64,000 nucleotides of DNA from Calditrichota bacterium (GTDB lineage: Bacteria; Calditrichota; Calditrichia; RBG-13-44-9; J042). The first letter of the stretch is position 1. Each line of letters starts with the position of its first letter. Position numbers and translations under genes: made by a program. The stretch is taken from contig JAADJD010000010.1 in NCBI GenBank assembly GCA_013150955.1, positions 1 through 64,000 on the forward strand. The letters are read 5' to 3'. Shown here one piece after another: positions 1 through 8,092 of the stretch. Below the pieces are notes generated by a model, which ran no database searches, had not been told where the DNA came from, and was given only the letters and a program-made list of their open reading frames with translations.

Positions 1-84
1 CATTCCGAACAGAGAAGTTAAGCCCACCAGCGCCAATGGTACTGCCCCGGAAACGGGGTGGAAGAGTAGGTCGTCGCCAGGGCT
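1..84 (+). rRNA. rrf: 5S ribosomal RNA, 3' part
   Basis: The first 84 bases read as the 3' two thirds of a bacterial 5S rRNA. The conserved CCGAACAGAGAAGTTAAG block of loops B and C is followed by the CCAGCGCCAATGGTACT stem and the GAGAGTAGG-like loop E region (GAAGAGTAGGTCGTCGCCA). The 5' end lies outside the window, so the rRNA operon is upstream. The 3' end is set where the helix I complement should finish, just before the terminator hairpin, and is uncertain by a few bases. Confidence 0.95.
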
Positions 85-92
85 TAAGTGTT

Positions 93-119
93 GCGCCCCC
101 CTTGTGGGGCGCTTTTTTT
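93..119 (+). terminator. Rho-independent terminator of the rRNA operon
   Basis: A perfect 7-bp stem (GCGCCCC at 93-99, GGGGCGC at 106-112) with a short loop is followed at once by seven T residues (113-119). It lies 8 bases after the 5S rRNA end and is the expected terminator of the rRNA transcript. Confidence 0.93.
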
Positions 120-137
120 ATGCCAATTGCGCGTTTA

Positions 138-240
138 TCCCACATTTTGCATTCGCTTACGAATTACCCGAATTCACACGAACAACAATGATAATCCCAA
201 ATGATGCTTTCCACCACGAATCACGCGAATGAATTCGAAT
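138..240. repeat. Fragments of the dispersed intergenic repeat
   Basis: Two partial ends of the window-wide repeat lie in tandem. One starts near 138 (CCACATTTTGCATT, then ACGAATTACCCGAATTCACACGAA) and the other at 193 (AATCCCAAATGATGC, then CACGAATCACGCGAATGAA). Each carries the terminal CGAAT-rich motif but lacks the element's middle. They abut the full copy at 241. Confidence 0.8.
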
Positions 241-411
241 AATCCCAAATAATGCAATAAACTGCGAATCACGCGAATGAAACTAATAAATATCAATTAA
301 ATCGCGAATAAACCTCGAAACACATTTTCATCCAGAAATAATCCAATGTATTTTATTAATTCTATTAGTGTTAATTCGTGTAATTCGTGGTTCTAATGCG
401 TAATCTGGGTT
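241..411 (-). repeat. Dispersed intergenic repeat, full copy R1
   Basis: A full copy of about 170 bp. Its ends are imperfect inverted repeats: AATCCCAAATAATGC at the left and GCGTAATCTGGGTT at the right. Just inside are the complementary motifs CGAATCACGCGAATGA and TTAATTCGTGTAATTCGTGG. The asymmetric core reads CACATTTTCATCCAG then CCAATGTATTTTATT, which is the reverse of the core in copies R2, R3, R6, R8, R9 and R12. No open reading frame of its own is seen. Confidence 0.9.
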
Positions 412-453
412 AAAAGGGTCCCCGTTTCGGGATGGTTCCAGCCTCTGGAACCT

Positions 454-1149
454 TTACCGTTGGGCGTAAGCCGCTTCTTCGTCCACGGAGGCGAAAGATT
501 CGGGCTTCTTCCCTTTGTACAGGGTCATCGTTCCGAATATCGTTGGGATTTCATCAACAATAACTACATTCTGAAAACCAACCGCTTTCATGAGCTCGGG
601 CAGCATTCCCTTCACATTGTCCCCAGTAGTTTTAAATCCATCCAACAATTGAATTGAGTAAAACAGAAGGCGCATCAAAAAATTAACCGGTTTACCCCAG
701 TCGGCCACGTGAAGTTCCCCACCCGGTTTAAGAACGCGGAAAATTTCCCGAAACGTTTTTTCTTTATCCTCGCGCGTCAGATGATGGAAGAATAAACTGG
801 AAAGGCAGCGATCAAATTGATTGCTTTTGAAAGGCATCGGGAAGGAAAATGCCTGTACAAAAAGGATCGGGACGGCGCGTTGACGAGACTTCCGTCTGGC
901 AATGGTCAAAATATCCCGGTCCGCATCCAGTCCGAACACCTTTGCCCCGGGGACTTTCTCGCTGGCCCAAATGGCCAGGGTGCCCGTGCCAGAACCAACA
1001 TCCAGAATACGGTCATTGATGGCAATATGGGCCTGATCCAGTAATTGCTTTTTAAATCGCTTTTCCCGGATGGTCAGGCCAACGATGGGATCATACAGAT
1101 GGGTTAACCAGCGGTAGCGAAGCGCCGGGATATATTGCGTATTCTCCAT
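454..1149 (-). CDS. Class I SAM-dependent methyltransferase (UbiE-like)
   Basis: A 231-residue class I methyltransferase. The SAM-binding motif I, ILDVGSGTGTLA, lies near residue 48. It is followed by the acidic loop GLDADRDIL and the post-I/motif III elements FDRCLSSLFFHHL and EIFRVLKPGGELHVADWG, typical of the UbiE/Methyltransf_11 group. The ATG at 1149 has AGGAGACAGAA upstream. The substrate cannot be told: the family methylates quinones, lipids and small molecules, and no pathway gene is adjacent. Dispersed repeats flank it on both sides, so it is probably transcribed alone. Confidence 0.85.
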   Translation of the reverse strand: MENTQYIPALRYRWLTHLYDPIVGLTIREKRFKKQLLDQAHIAINDRILDVGSGTGTLAIWASEKVPGAKVFGLDADRDILTIARRKSRQRAVPILFVQAFSFPMPFKSNQFDRCLSSLFFHHLTREDKEKTFREIFRVLKPGGELHVADWGKPVNFLMRLLFYSIQLLDGFKTTGDNVKGMLPELMKAVGFQNVVIVDEIPTIFGTMTLYKGKKPESFASVDEEAAYAQR

Positions 1150-1168
1150 TTCTGTCTCCTTTGATCAC

Positions 1169-1313
1169 AAATTTTGCATTGCCCACGAATTACCGAATTC
1201 ACACGAACAAAAATAATAAAATCCATTGGATTGTGTCTGGATAAAAACGTGTTTCTGTGTTGATTCGCGGTTTTGTGAATATGTTTTGGATTCATTCGTG
1301 GGACTCGTGGTTT
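1169..1313 (+). repeat. Dispersed intergenic repeat, copy R2
   Basis: A copy with the core in forward orientation (TCCATTGGATTGTGTCTGGAT, then AAAACGTGTTT). Its left end (TTTTGCATTGCCCACGAATTA) starts about 20 bases upstream of the methyltransferase start codon. It joins copy R3 directly. Confidence 0.87.
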
Positions 1314-1512
1314 AACCCAGATTAAGCAATAGCCTACGAATTACACGAATTAAAACGAATAAAAATAACAAAATTCATTGGATGATATCTGGATGAAAAT
1401 GTGTTTTTTAGTTTATTCGCGATTTTGTAGATATTTTTTGGGTTCATTCGTGTGATTCGTCGTGTGATTCGCGGTTTAATACATTATTTGGGTTTAATGT
1501 ATTATTTGGGTT
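1314..1512 (+). repeat. Dispersed intergenic repeat, copy R3
   Basis: A full forward copy starting AACCCAGATTAAGCAATAG and carrying the core ATTGGATGATATCTGGATG. The right end is expanded by local duplication: TTCGTGTGATTCGT is followed by CGTGTGATTCGCGG, and ATTATTTGGGTT occurs twice. R2 and R3 form a head-to-tail pair. Confidence 0.88.
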
Positions 1513-1834
1513 GATCATGAATCGAAATTTTAGGGTCTGATGGATCATTTGTACTGAAAGCACCTTCATGCAAAGGTCTTGCGTTACAGGATGTGGCCAG
1601 GCGGATGGGGAAACGGGTGGTATCACAGATGGCTCAAAAGGCAGGGAAAGCTGCCCGGGAGTCAAATGAATGGATGTAATTGCGATCATGGCCATGCGAT
1701 AGATTAGAGAGCCGGTTATTTTAGCGTTCCGCTTTTATCCATGAAATCAACAATCGTCGCCCGTGTTTTCTCGGTGAATCTGGAAATATGTTGCGGTATA
1801 TCGGACGATTCGTGAAGAGATTCCAAAAAGGTGC
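1513..1834. other. Intergenic stretch without recognised feature
   Basis: These 322 bases lie between repeat R3 and the 3' end of the phosphohexomutase gene. Short reading frames here show no family resemblance and end in repeat sequence. No tRNA-like fold or strong terminator is seen. Confidence 0.5.
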
Positions 1835-3190
1835 CTATTTCAAAGCAGCAATTTCCTCTTTCAATTCCTGTAAAATTCTCCAGGCAATTTCTGGAGTCCG
1901 GGCTTCAACAATAATGCGCATGATCGGTTCCGTGTTGGACTTTCGAAAATGGATCCAGGAGTCGGGTCGATCAATACGCAGCCCATCGGTAAAATCCAGC
2001 TGCTGATCATGAAATTTTTCGGCAAAATGCTCGATGATCATGTCGGGATCAATGTTCCCGATGGGAGCTTTGTCTTTTAAGATGTAATATTGAGGCAACG
2101 TTTGTTTCAATTCCGTAATGGATCCGCCGAACTCCGCCAGAAATTGCAGGATTAAAGCTGTGGCTACCGGTGCATCCCGACCAAGATGAACGTCTGGCAA
2201 AATAACGCCACCGTTTCCTTCGCCACCAACCACGGCGTTCACTTCGCGCATCTTTTCCGCCACGTTAATTTCGCCGACTTTGGTCTTGAATAACAAACAA
2301 TTGTAGTATTGCACGATATCGTCGATGACCCGGCTGGTGGAGAGGTTCACCACCACATGTCCCAGTTTTTTGCTTAAAATGAATTTTACGGCCAAGGCCA
2401 GGGTATATTCTTCACCCAGGGGATTCCCATCGTTTCCGATAATGGCCAGCCGATCGACGTCAGGATCAACGGCAAGGCCCAGATCGGCTTTGTTTTCCTT
2501 TACAGCTACGGCCAGATCCACCAGATTTTGCGGCACGGGTTCCGGTGTGTGGGCAAAAATCCCACTGGGCTCCATATTGAGTCCGATAATTTCGCAACCG
2601 AAATGCTCCAGCATTTTGGGAATGATCAATCCTCCGGCTCCATTGACCGTATCCAGCGCGATACGAAATTTCCGGCTGCGGATTTTTTCCACATCGATGT
2701 AGGGGAGGTCATAAATTTTTTGAAGGTGATCGTCAATGGCATGGGGATAGGATTCTTCCTGTCCCAGTTCTTTCCAGTTGACGTATTGTTTTTTGCGGCT
2801 ATCCGCCCGCTGAAACAACTCGTAAATTTCTTTTTCTGGCAGGAACAGACCATCCGCTCCAATAAACTTGAGTCCATTCCATTGGATGGGATTATGACTG
2901 GCCGTGATGGCAATGCCCCCACCGGCTTTCATCAGTTCGGTTGCCAGCTGCGTGGTTGGGGTAGGGGTAATACCGATATCGATGACATCGCACCCGCTGG
3001 CGATTAACACGGATTTTACCAGGGGACGTAAAAAGCGCTGACTGATGCGTGGATCGCCACCGACCACAATTTTTTGACCCACACGGGTTTGGGCAAACGC
3101 ATGAACATATTTGGTCACCACTTCCGGGATCAGACTATCGCCAACAATTCCCCGAACACCGGATACACTGGTCATCAGATTTCGAATCAA
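1835..3190 (-). CDS. glmM: Phosphoglucosamine mutase / phosphomannomutase family protein
   Basis: A 451-residue alpha-D-phosphohexomutase, which moves phosphate between C1 and C6 of a hexose phosphate (GlmM: glucosamine-6-P to glucosamine-1-P for cell-wall UDP-GlcNAc). The N-terminal SVSGVRGIVG and the catalytic phosphoserine loop TASHNPIQWNG (near residue 99) are present. So are the metal loop DPDVDRLAI, the sugar-binding GEGNGGVI and the C-terminal phosphate site RKSNTEPIMRI. The start is TTG at 3190, with GAGGAGGTGTATT just upstream; no ATG fits this ribosome-binding site. Phosphomannomutases share these motifs, so glmM is the likely but not proven assignment. The gene lies downstream of the sigma-factor gene on the same strand with a 48-base gap. 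Confidence 0.88.
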   Translation of the reverse strand: MIRNLMTSVSGVRGIVGDSLIPEVVTKYVHAFAQTRVGQKIVVGGDPRISQRFLRPLVKSVLIASGCDVIDIGITPTPTTQLATELMKAGGGIAITASHNPIQWNGLKFIGADGLFLPEKEIYELFQRADSRKKQYVNWKELGQEESYPHAIDDHLQKIYDLPYIDVEKIRSRKFRIALDTVNGAGGLIIPKMLEHFGCEIIGLNMEPSGIFAHTPEPVPQNLVDLAVAVKENKADLGLAVDPDVDRLAIIGNDGNPLGEEYTLALAVKFILSKKLGHVVVNLSTSRVIDDIVQYYNCLLFKTKVGEINVAEKMREVNAVVGGEGNGGVILPDVHLGRDAPVATALILQFLAEFGGSITELKQTLPQYYILKDKAPIGNIDPDMIIEHFAEKFHDQQLDFTDGLRIDRPDSWIHFRKSNTEPIMRIIVEARTPEIAWRILQELKEEIAALK

Positions 3191-3238
3191 AATACACCTC
3201 CTCGTTCGCCGTTTGGTTCATTGGATGTCTGAGAATGG

Positions 3239-4093
3239 CTACAGGAATAATCGCAAATTCTGAGATCGAGATTGATGCCGCAGTCGCGTCAACGCACGCT
3301 CTTTGATCTGGCGGACGCGCTCCCGGGTCAGGCTCAGCCGTTCTCCAATCTCTTCCAGGGTATAGGGGCGTTCGTAATCAATACCAAAATACATTTTGAT
3401 GATTTTTTCTTCCCGGGGGGATAAGGTTTTGAGAACCCGGCGGATTTCTTCTCGCAGCGATTCCCGGATCAAATCACCATCGGGCATGGCACTATCGGGA
3501 TTCCGGATGATGTCCTTAATGGTGCCATCTTCCACCCGATGGATGGGTTGATCCAGCGAGATGTGATAATTGCCGCTGTTGAGGGCTTCGGTGACATCGC
3601 TGATGGAGATGTCCAGTTCCTGAGATATTTCCTCGAAGGTTGGTTCCCGGTTGTACTTTTGCTCCAGTTCTTTAACAACGTGATTGATTTTACTGATTTG
3701 TCCCACCCGATTCAGCGGCAGGCGCACCACCCGGGAATGCTCTGCAAGCGCCTGTAATATCGATTGCCGAATCCACCAGACGGCATAGGAGATAAATTTA
3801 AATCCCCGGGTTTCATCAAAGCGTTTGGCGGCTTTAATCAGTCCCAGGTTCCCCTCGTTGATCAGGTCAATCAGCGGCAGGCCCTGATTCTGGTACTCCT
3901 TGGCAATTTTCACCACGAAGCGTAGATTGGCCTGCACCAGCTTGTCTAACGCTTCCTGGTCGCCCTGACGAATGCGCTTGGTCAGTTCTATTTCCTCTTC
4001 GGGCTTGAGGAGGGGAATTTGACTGATTTCATTCAGGTATTTTTCAAGAGAAAATCGAGGGTTGCTGCGTGTAGATCGTGAATCCCTGGCCAT
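3239..4093 (-). CDS. rpoD: Primary RNA polymerase sigma factor (short FCB-type RpoD/SigA)
   Basis: A 284-residue sigma-70 protein. Region 1.2 (SLEKYLNEISQIPLL) is followed by region 2 with the core-binding and -10 recognition helices (DLINEGNLGLIKAAKRFDE, then FISYAVWWIRQSILQALAE). Region 3 follows, then region 4 with LTRERVRQIKERALTRLR. Region 1.1 and the long non-conserved region are absent, as in the primary sigma of Bacteroidota and relatives (about 286 residues). It is therefore most likely the housekeeping sigma rather than an alternative one. The ATG at 4093 faces a 270-base AT-rich upstream region. It supports placing the organism in the FCB group. Confidence 0.93.
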   Translation of the reverse strand: MARDSRSTRSNPRFSLEKYLNEISQIPLLKPEEEIELTKRIRQGDQEALDKLVQANLRFVVKIAKEYQNQGLPLIDLINEGNLGLIKAAKRFDETRGFKFISYAVWWIRQSILQALAEHSRVVRLPLNRVGQISKINHVVKELEQKYNREPTFEEISQELDISISDVTEALNSGNYHISLDQPIHRVEDGTIKDIIRNPDSAMPDGDLIRESLREEIRRVLKTLSPREEKIIKMYFGIDYERPYTLEEIGERLSLTRERVRQIKERALTRLRHQSRSQNLRLFL

Positions 4094-4364
4094 TCAGCTA
4101 ACCGCTGTAGTTTGTTGTAAGTTTAATGAAAACAAAAAATTAAGCACTCAACAAGGTTTTTCAATATAATAAAATCTTTCGGACAAGTCAAAGAAAAATC
4201 TTAAAAATATTCACTTTTTATTCCGTTCATTTTCCAGTATGCCGGTCCACAGGAACGGGATGGCTGGCATCCCCTTTTGTGCGGCTTCAACATTTCGTCT
4301 CCAATTCAACACCTGCCCATTTTCCTGGCTTTGGGTTTATCCGATTTGATGTTATATTTATGCA
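4094..4364. promoter_or_regulatory. Upstream region of the sigma-factor gene
   Basis: This AT-rich gap of 271 bases separates the sigma-factor start from the 3' end of the barrel gene. It must hold the sigma gene's promoter unless transcription reads through from upstream. No confident -35/-10 pair could be fixed by eye. Confidence 0.35.
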
Positions 4365-6041
4365 TTATTGTGCATTCTTTTCTTTTACACGAAACGTGTG
4401 ATCCCATTCCACCCAGACGTTCAGCCGAATGGTGGTGTCGTTAAACCGGTTGCCCGGTCGATGCAGGTAATTTCGAAATTGATCCCGTGTTACCTCCAGG
4501 GTAATGGTTGTAAATGGGAACGGGTTGTAAAACACAGCAAATCCAACCTCCAGGTGATTTTCCACCACCCCATAGGGGAAGGGCTCCGAGTAACCTTCTT
4601 CCACGGTGTACTGCAGGTAGTCTTTATTGAATTCTCCCTGAACGCTCCCTTCGCCCTGCCGGGTGTAATAAGTCAATAACTGGAGGCGAAGATCCGGGCG
4701 AATCCAGTAGTAAGCATTCAGCAGGAATCGTTCGAAATTGTTTCCCAGGTAATAACCGATGACCCGATTGCGATGCAGGTACTTTTCCCAGTCATTAATT
4801 GGGGCATTGTAGGTGCGGTTGCGGATTTGCACATACTCGAGGTGGAGTTGAGCCCCATTTATCTGAAAGGGCGATGCCCAGTTGGCTCCCAGAATAAGCC
4901 CCAGTTCGTTGGGCTCCAGGTCTCCGGGATCCTTCTTATCAATCTGAAAATCGTCAACCAGAAATTCCCCGTAAATCTCCACATTCGGAATTAAGTAGAT
5001 ATCCCAGTCGAAATCGAAAAAGGAATTGGCTGCCAATCCCACGTTATTTACGGTGTGGGCATAGTAAAGGGCAAAGGGGTTCATGTAGCCCAGTTCCCAG
5101 TTCTCATTGGGGCCACCGTACAGGATCACCTCACTAACGCCCAGATAAACTTTATTTTTAAAATTAAATTGCAATCGATGCCCGTTTAAGAAACGGTTGG
5201 CGTACGGTGCCAATGTCCGCGTCTGGGGAGTGGTGTTTCCCCGGGGATTCAGTTGAATGCCCCAGTAAGAAAAATGGACCATTCGGGTACCCAGACGGAA
5301 ATAATACATATCGAACGGTCGGCTGTTATCCGAGATCAGCAACTGGCCGCTGCGTCCGGGGCCAATCTGCAAGAAATCCCTTCCAATTTTGGCCTGCAAC
5401 CAGTCATTTTGAAAATTCAGGTACCCCTGCTCTGTGTAGGCGTAGATATTGCGGAATTTCTTGCCAATGTAGGTTGAATCCGGGCGGTTAAAAATACGCG
5501 AATTGTTCAGCAAAAAAATCCGGTTTCGCCAGTTGAGGGCCACAAGCGTGTGCAGGCGAAACTGGCTTTTCTGAGTGCGGGATTGAATACCGCTCAGCTC
5601 GCCGAATCCACCCAATTTGAGCTCGGGCGTGATGGTTTCCGGGAATAGCTCCCAGCGGAAGGTTTCCAGAAGCTCCCGGATCAGCTGTTGCCATTTTTCC
5701 GGCTCGGCCACAGCCAGCATCTGGATTTCGTTGCGAAATTCTTCCAGTAAAATACGCACCATCTGGCGTTCTCGGGGGGTAAGCGCCATTGCTTCTGCTT
5801 GAATGGTAACCAGAGCCCTGGCAATCTGCTGACGGGAAAAAGGGCGGTCGCTGTAATTCAAATCTGGCAAAAATCCCCGCACTTTCAGGTAGTCCAGATA
5901 GTGGTACACCCAGTGGTACGGGGGCAGGGTTTCCTGGGCAGAAAGTGGAAGGGTGGCGATGCTCATCAGTAATATGAAAAGGGTCAAAATGCTCATGCGG
6001 ATGCGTCTGGAGATTGAGGGAGACAAATCCTTATTGATCAT
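4365..6041 (-). CDS. Wzi-like outer-membrane beta-barrel protein
   Basis: A 558-residue exported protein. A basic N-terminus and hydrophobic segment (ILTLFILLMSIATLPLSAQ) form a signal peptide with likely cleavage after SAQ. The N-terminal 100 residues (WVYHYLDYLKVRGFLPDLNYSDRPFSR) look like the helical lead-in of capsule-assembly Wzi-type proteins. The remainder is rich in alternating aromatic strands (NWRNRIFLL, YIRPDLRLQLLTYYTRQ), as expected of an 18-strand-class barrel. In the Wzi family the barrel binds surface polysaccharide. Sugar-nucleotide genes lie immediately upstream, which fits an envelope polysaccharide role. Exact ligand unknown. The ATG at 6041 has AGAGG upstream. Confidence 0.7.
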   Translation of the reverse strand: MINKDLSPSISRRIRMSILTLFILLMSIATLPLSAQETLPPYHWVYHYLDYLKVRGFLPDLNYSDRPFSRQQIARALVTIQAEAMALTPRERQMVRILLEEFRNEIQMLAVAEPEKWQQLIRELLETFRWELFPETITPELKLGGFGELSGIQSRTQKSQFRLHTLVALNWRNRIFLLNNSRIFNRPDSTYIGKKFRNIYAYTEQGYLNFQNDWLQAKIGRDFLQIGPGRSGQLLISDNSRPFDMYYFRLGTRMVHFSYWGIQLNPRGNTTPQTRTLAPYANRFLNGHRLQFNFKNKVYLGVSEVILYGGPNENWELGYMNPFALYYAHTVNNVGLAANSFFDFDWDIYLIPNVEIYGEFLVDDFQIDKKDPGDLEPNELGLILGANWASPFQINGAQLHLEYVQIRNRTYNAPINDWEKYLHRNRVIGYYLGNNFERFLLNAYYWIRPDLRLQLLTYYTRQGEGSVQGEFNKDYLQYTVEEGYSEPFPYGVVENHLEVGFAVFYNPFPFTTITLEVTRDQFRNYLHRPGNRFNDTTIRLNVWVEWDHTFRVKEKNAQ

Positions 6042-6088
6042 AAGGACCTCTGTGGTTTTATTTCAGATTTCTGGATTATCCGGCAGGA

Positions 6089-7033
6089 TTATCGATCCTC
6101 TTCCGATAACACTTTTTCAAAGTACTGGATGGTGCTGACCAGCCCTTCGTCGATCTGAACACGAGGTTCCCAGCCCAGTTTTTCGCGGGCCAGGGTGATG
6201 TCGGGCTGCCGCTGCACGGGATCATCTTCCGGAAGAGGAAGAAATTTGATTTTTGAGCGTGAACCGGTTAAATCGATGATCTTTTCGGCCAGTTCCAGAA
6301 TGGTAAATTCCTGGGGGTTGCCCAGATTGACCGGTCCAATAAAATCGTCCGCATCCATCATTTTGAATATTCCATCCACCAGATCGTCGATGTAGCAAAA
6401 GGAGCGGGTCTGACTTCCATCCCCATAAACCGTAATGTCCTGATTGCGCAGGGCCTGAAGGATGAAATTACTGACCACCCGTCCGTCATTGATGGCCATT
6501 CTGGGACCGTAGGTGTTAAAAATGCGAATGATTTTGATATCCACCTTGCTCTGTCGGTAATAATCCATCATCAGGGTTTCGGCCACCCGTTTGCCTTCGT
6601 CGTAGCAGCTGCGGGGGCCAATCGGGTTCACATTGCCCCAATACGACTCCGGCTGCGGATGCACCTGGGGATTGCCGTAAACCTCTGAAGTGGAGGCCAG
6701 CATGATTCGCGCCTTAACCCGCTTGGCCAATCCCAGCATATTAATGGTGCCCATCACATTGGTTTTGATGGTTTTTACCGGGTTGTATTGGTAGTGAATG
6801 GGAGAAGCCGGACAGGCAAAATGGTAGATTCGGTCCACTTCCAGAAGAATGGGCTGGGTAATGTCGTGCCGAATCAGTTCAAACCGATGGTTGTCCATTA
6901 AATGCAGGATGTTGCGTTTGTTACCGGTAAAGAAATTGTCCAGGCAAATCACTTCGTTGCCCTGATTCAGCAGGTGTTCACACAGGTAGGATCCAATAAA
7001 GCCTGCACCTCCGGTGACCAGTGCCCGTTCCAT
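6089..7033 (-). CDS. UDP-glucuronate decarboxylase (UDP-xylose synthase), SDR family
   Basis: A 314-residue extended SDR enzyme that would convert UDP-glucuronate to UDP-xylose with bound NAD. The NAD-binding [16 protein letters not shown] is at residue 6. The catalytic Ser and YxxxK are in ASTSEVYG and [11 protein letters not shown], and the family signatures [28 protein letters not shown] and [17 protein letters not shown] are present. The start is the ATG at 7033, preceded by AAAAAAGGAGACAGC; a longer reading frame to 7126 adds 31 residues of non-family sequence and is rejected. UDP-xylose would feed surface glycan synthesis, in keeping with the Wzi-like barrel downstream. Confidence 0.9.
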   Translation of the reverse strand: MERALVTGGAGFIGSYLCEHLLNQGNEVICLDNFFTGNKRNILHLMDNHRFELIRHDITQPILLEVDRIYHFACPASPIHYQYNPVKTIKTNVMGTINMLGLAKRVKARIMLASTSEVYGNPQVHPQPESYWGNVNPIGPRSCYDEGKRVAETLMMDYYRQSKVDIKIIRIFNTYGPRMAINDGRVVSNFILQALRNQDITVYGDGSQTRSFCYIDDLVDGIFKMMDADDFIGPVNLGNPQEFTILELAEKIIDLTGSRSKIKFLPLPEDDPVQRQPDITLAREKLGWEPRVQIDEGLVSTIQYFEKVLSEEDR

Positions 7034-7193
7034 GCTGTCTCCTTTTTTAAATATTATCAAAAATTTAGAAATCCACCGCAGGAAATGCAAAATGTAATTC
7101 CTTTTCTCCGATTCTGGAACGCCCAATCCGCCTTCACAGGGAAGGGAGGGATTCTCCGTTGGTTTTTTTCCACGATTGTTTTAATTTTGAACC

Positions 7194-7940
7194 ATGCAAC
7201 GATTGGCTACGGCGATGATACTGGCCGCGGGTTATGGTACCCGCATGCAAGATTTGAGCCGGGATGTACCCAAGCCCCTGTTACCCATGAATCACCTGCG
7301 ACTGATCGAAATTGCCCTCCATAAACTGGCAAACCAGGGTTTTCAACGGGTGGTGATTAATGTGCATTATATTGCCCGCAGCATTATGGAATTTCTGGGA
7401 GATGGGTCCCGTTACGGGGTGGAAATACTGTACAGCCAGGAAACCCATCTGCTGGATACCGGAGGTGGCATTGCGCATGCAGAACACTACTTTCGGGGAG
7501 AGACCATTCTTACCCTGAACGCAGATGTGATTAGCGATATCGATTTTCAGGCGCTTTACCATCACCATGTGCAACATCGGGCAGTGGCCACCATGGCGGT
7601 GTTTCCATCCCGGAATAACAGGGATTATCGGCTGGTCATCTATGATGACTGGAATCGGTTGAAAGGATTTTTACCTCGATCCCGGCCATTGCCGGAAAGC
7701 GACCTGACGGGCATCTTCATGGGCTATGCCATTCTTTCTCCGGCGGCACGAGCCTATCTGACGCCCCGTCCCCAATCGGTCATTGATGCGTTTTACCTGC
7801 CTGCCCTGCAAAATAAAGAGCCCCTGTTTGTGTACCCTTTTCGGGGACAGTGGTACGACGTGGGGGACAAATCCAGTTATTTAAACATTCGCCAGAAAAT
7901 TCAGGAGGGCCAGATTTCCCTGGAAACCATGATGCGTTAA
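7194..7940 (+). CDS. NDP-sugar nucleotidyltransferase (MurU / mannose-1-phosphate guanylyltransferase-like)
   Basis: A 248-residue nucleotidyltransferase of the NTP_transferase family. The signature MILAAGYGTRMQDLSRDVPKPLL begins at residue 8. GLT-type elements follow: NVHYIARSI, the substrate loop ETHLLDTGGGI and the metal aspartate in LNADVI. The C-terminus YPFRGQWYDVGDKSSYL is the usual family end without a left-handed helix domain. The short single-domain form resembles MurU-type N-acetylmuramate-1-P uridylyltransferases and small GDP-mannose pyrophosphorylases, which cannot be separated here. It is divergent from the UDP-xylose synthase gene with a 160-base shared upstream region. ATG at 7194 lacks an obvious ribosome-binding site. 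Confidence 0.8.
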   Translation: MQRLATAMILAAGYGTRMQDLSRDVPKPLLPMNHLRLIEIALHKLANQGFQRVVINVHYIARSIMEFLGDGSRYGVEILYSQETHLLDTGGGIAHAEHYFRGETILTLNADVISDIDFQALYHHHVQHRAVATMAVFPSRNNRDYRLVIYDDWNRLKGFLPRSRPLPESDLTGIFMGYAILSPAARAYLTPRPQSVIDAFYLPALQNKEPLFVYPFRGQWYDVGDKSSYLNIRQKIQEGQISLETMMR

Positions 7941-8092
7941 AGTTTTGTTTTGTAAAAAATTTCTCTTAATCACATTTGCTCAACCATCCCTCCGTTATTA
8001 TAGATTACCGCCTATGTTTGCCATCGTGGGTCTTTGAAACCATTGCCTGTTCACTTCGTGAATGTGTGGATTTAAAACTATCAGGAGGTGTT

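Noticed and set aside
1444-1695. 83-residue minus-strand frame at the end of repeat R3
   Set aside because: Its C-terminal part is translated repeat sequence (NPNNTLNPNN, NRESHDESHE) and the rest has no family resemblance or ribosome-binding site.
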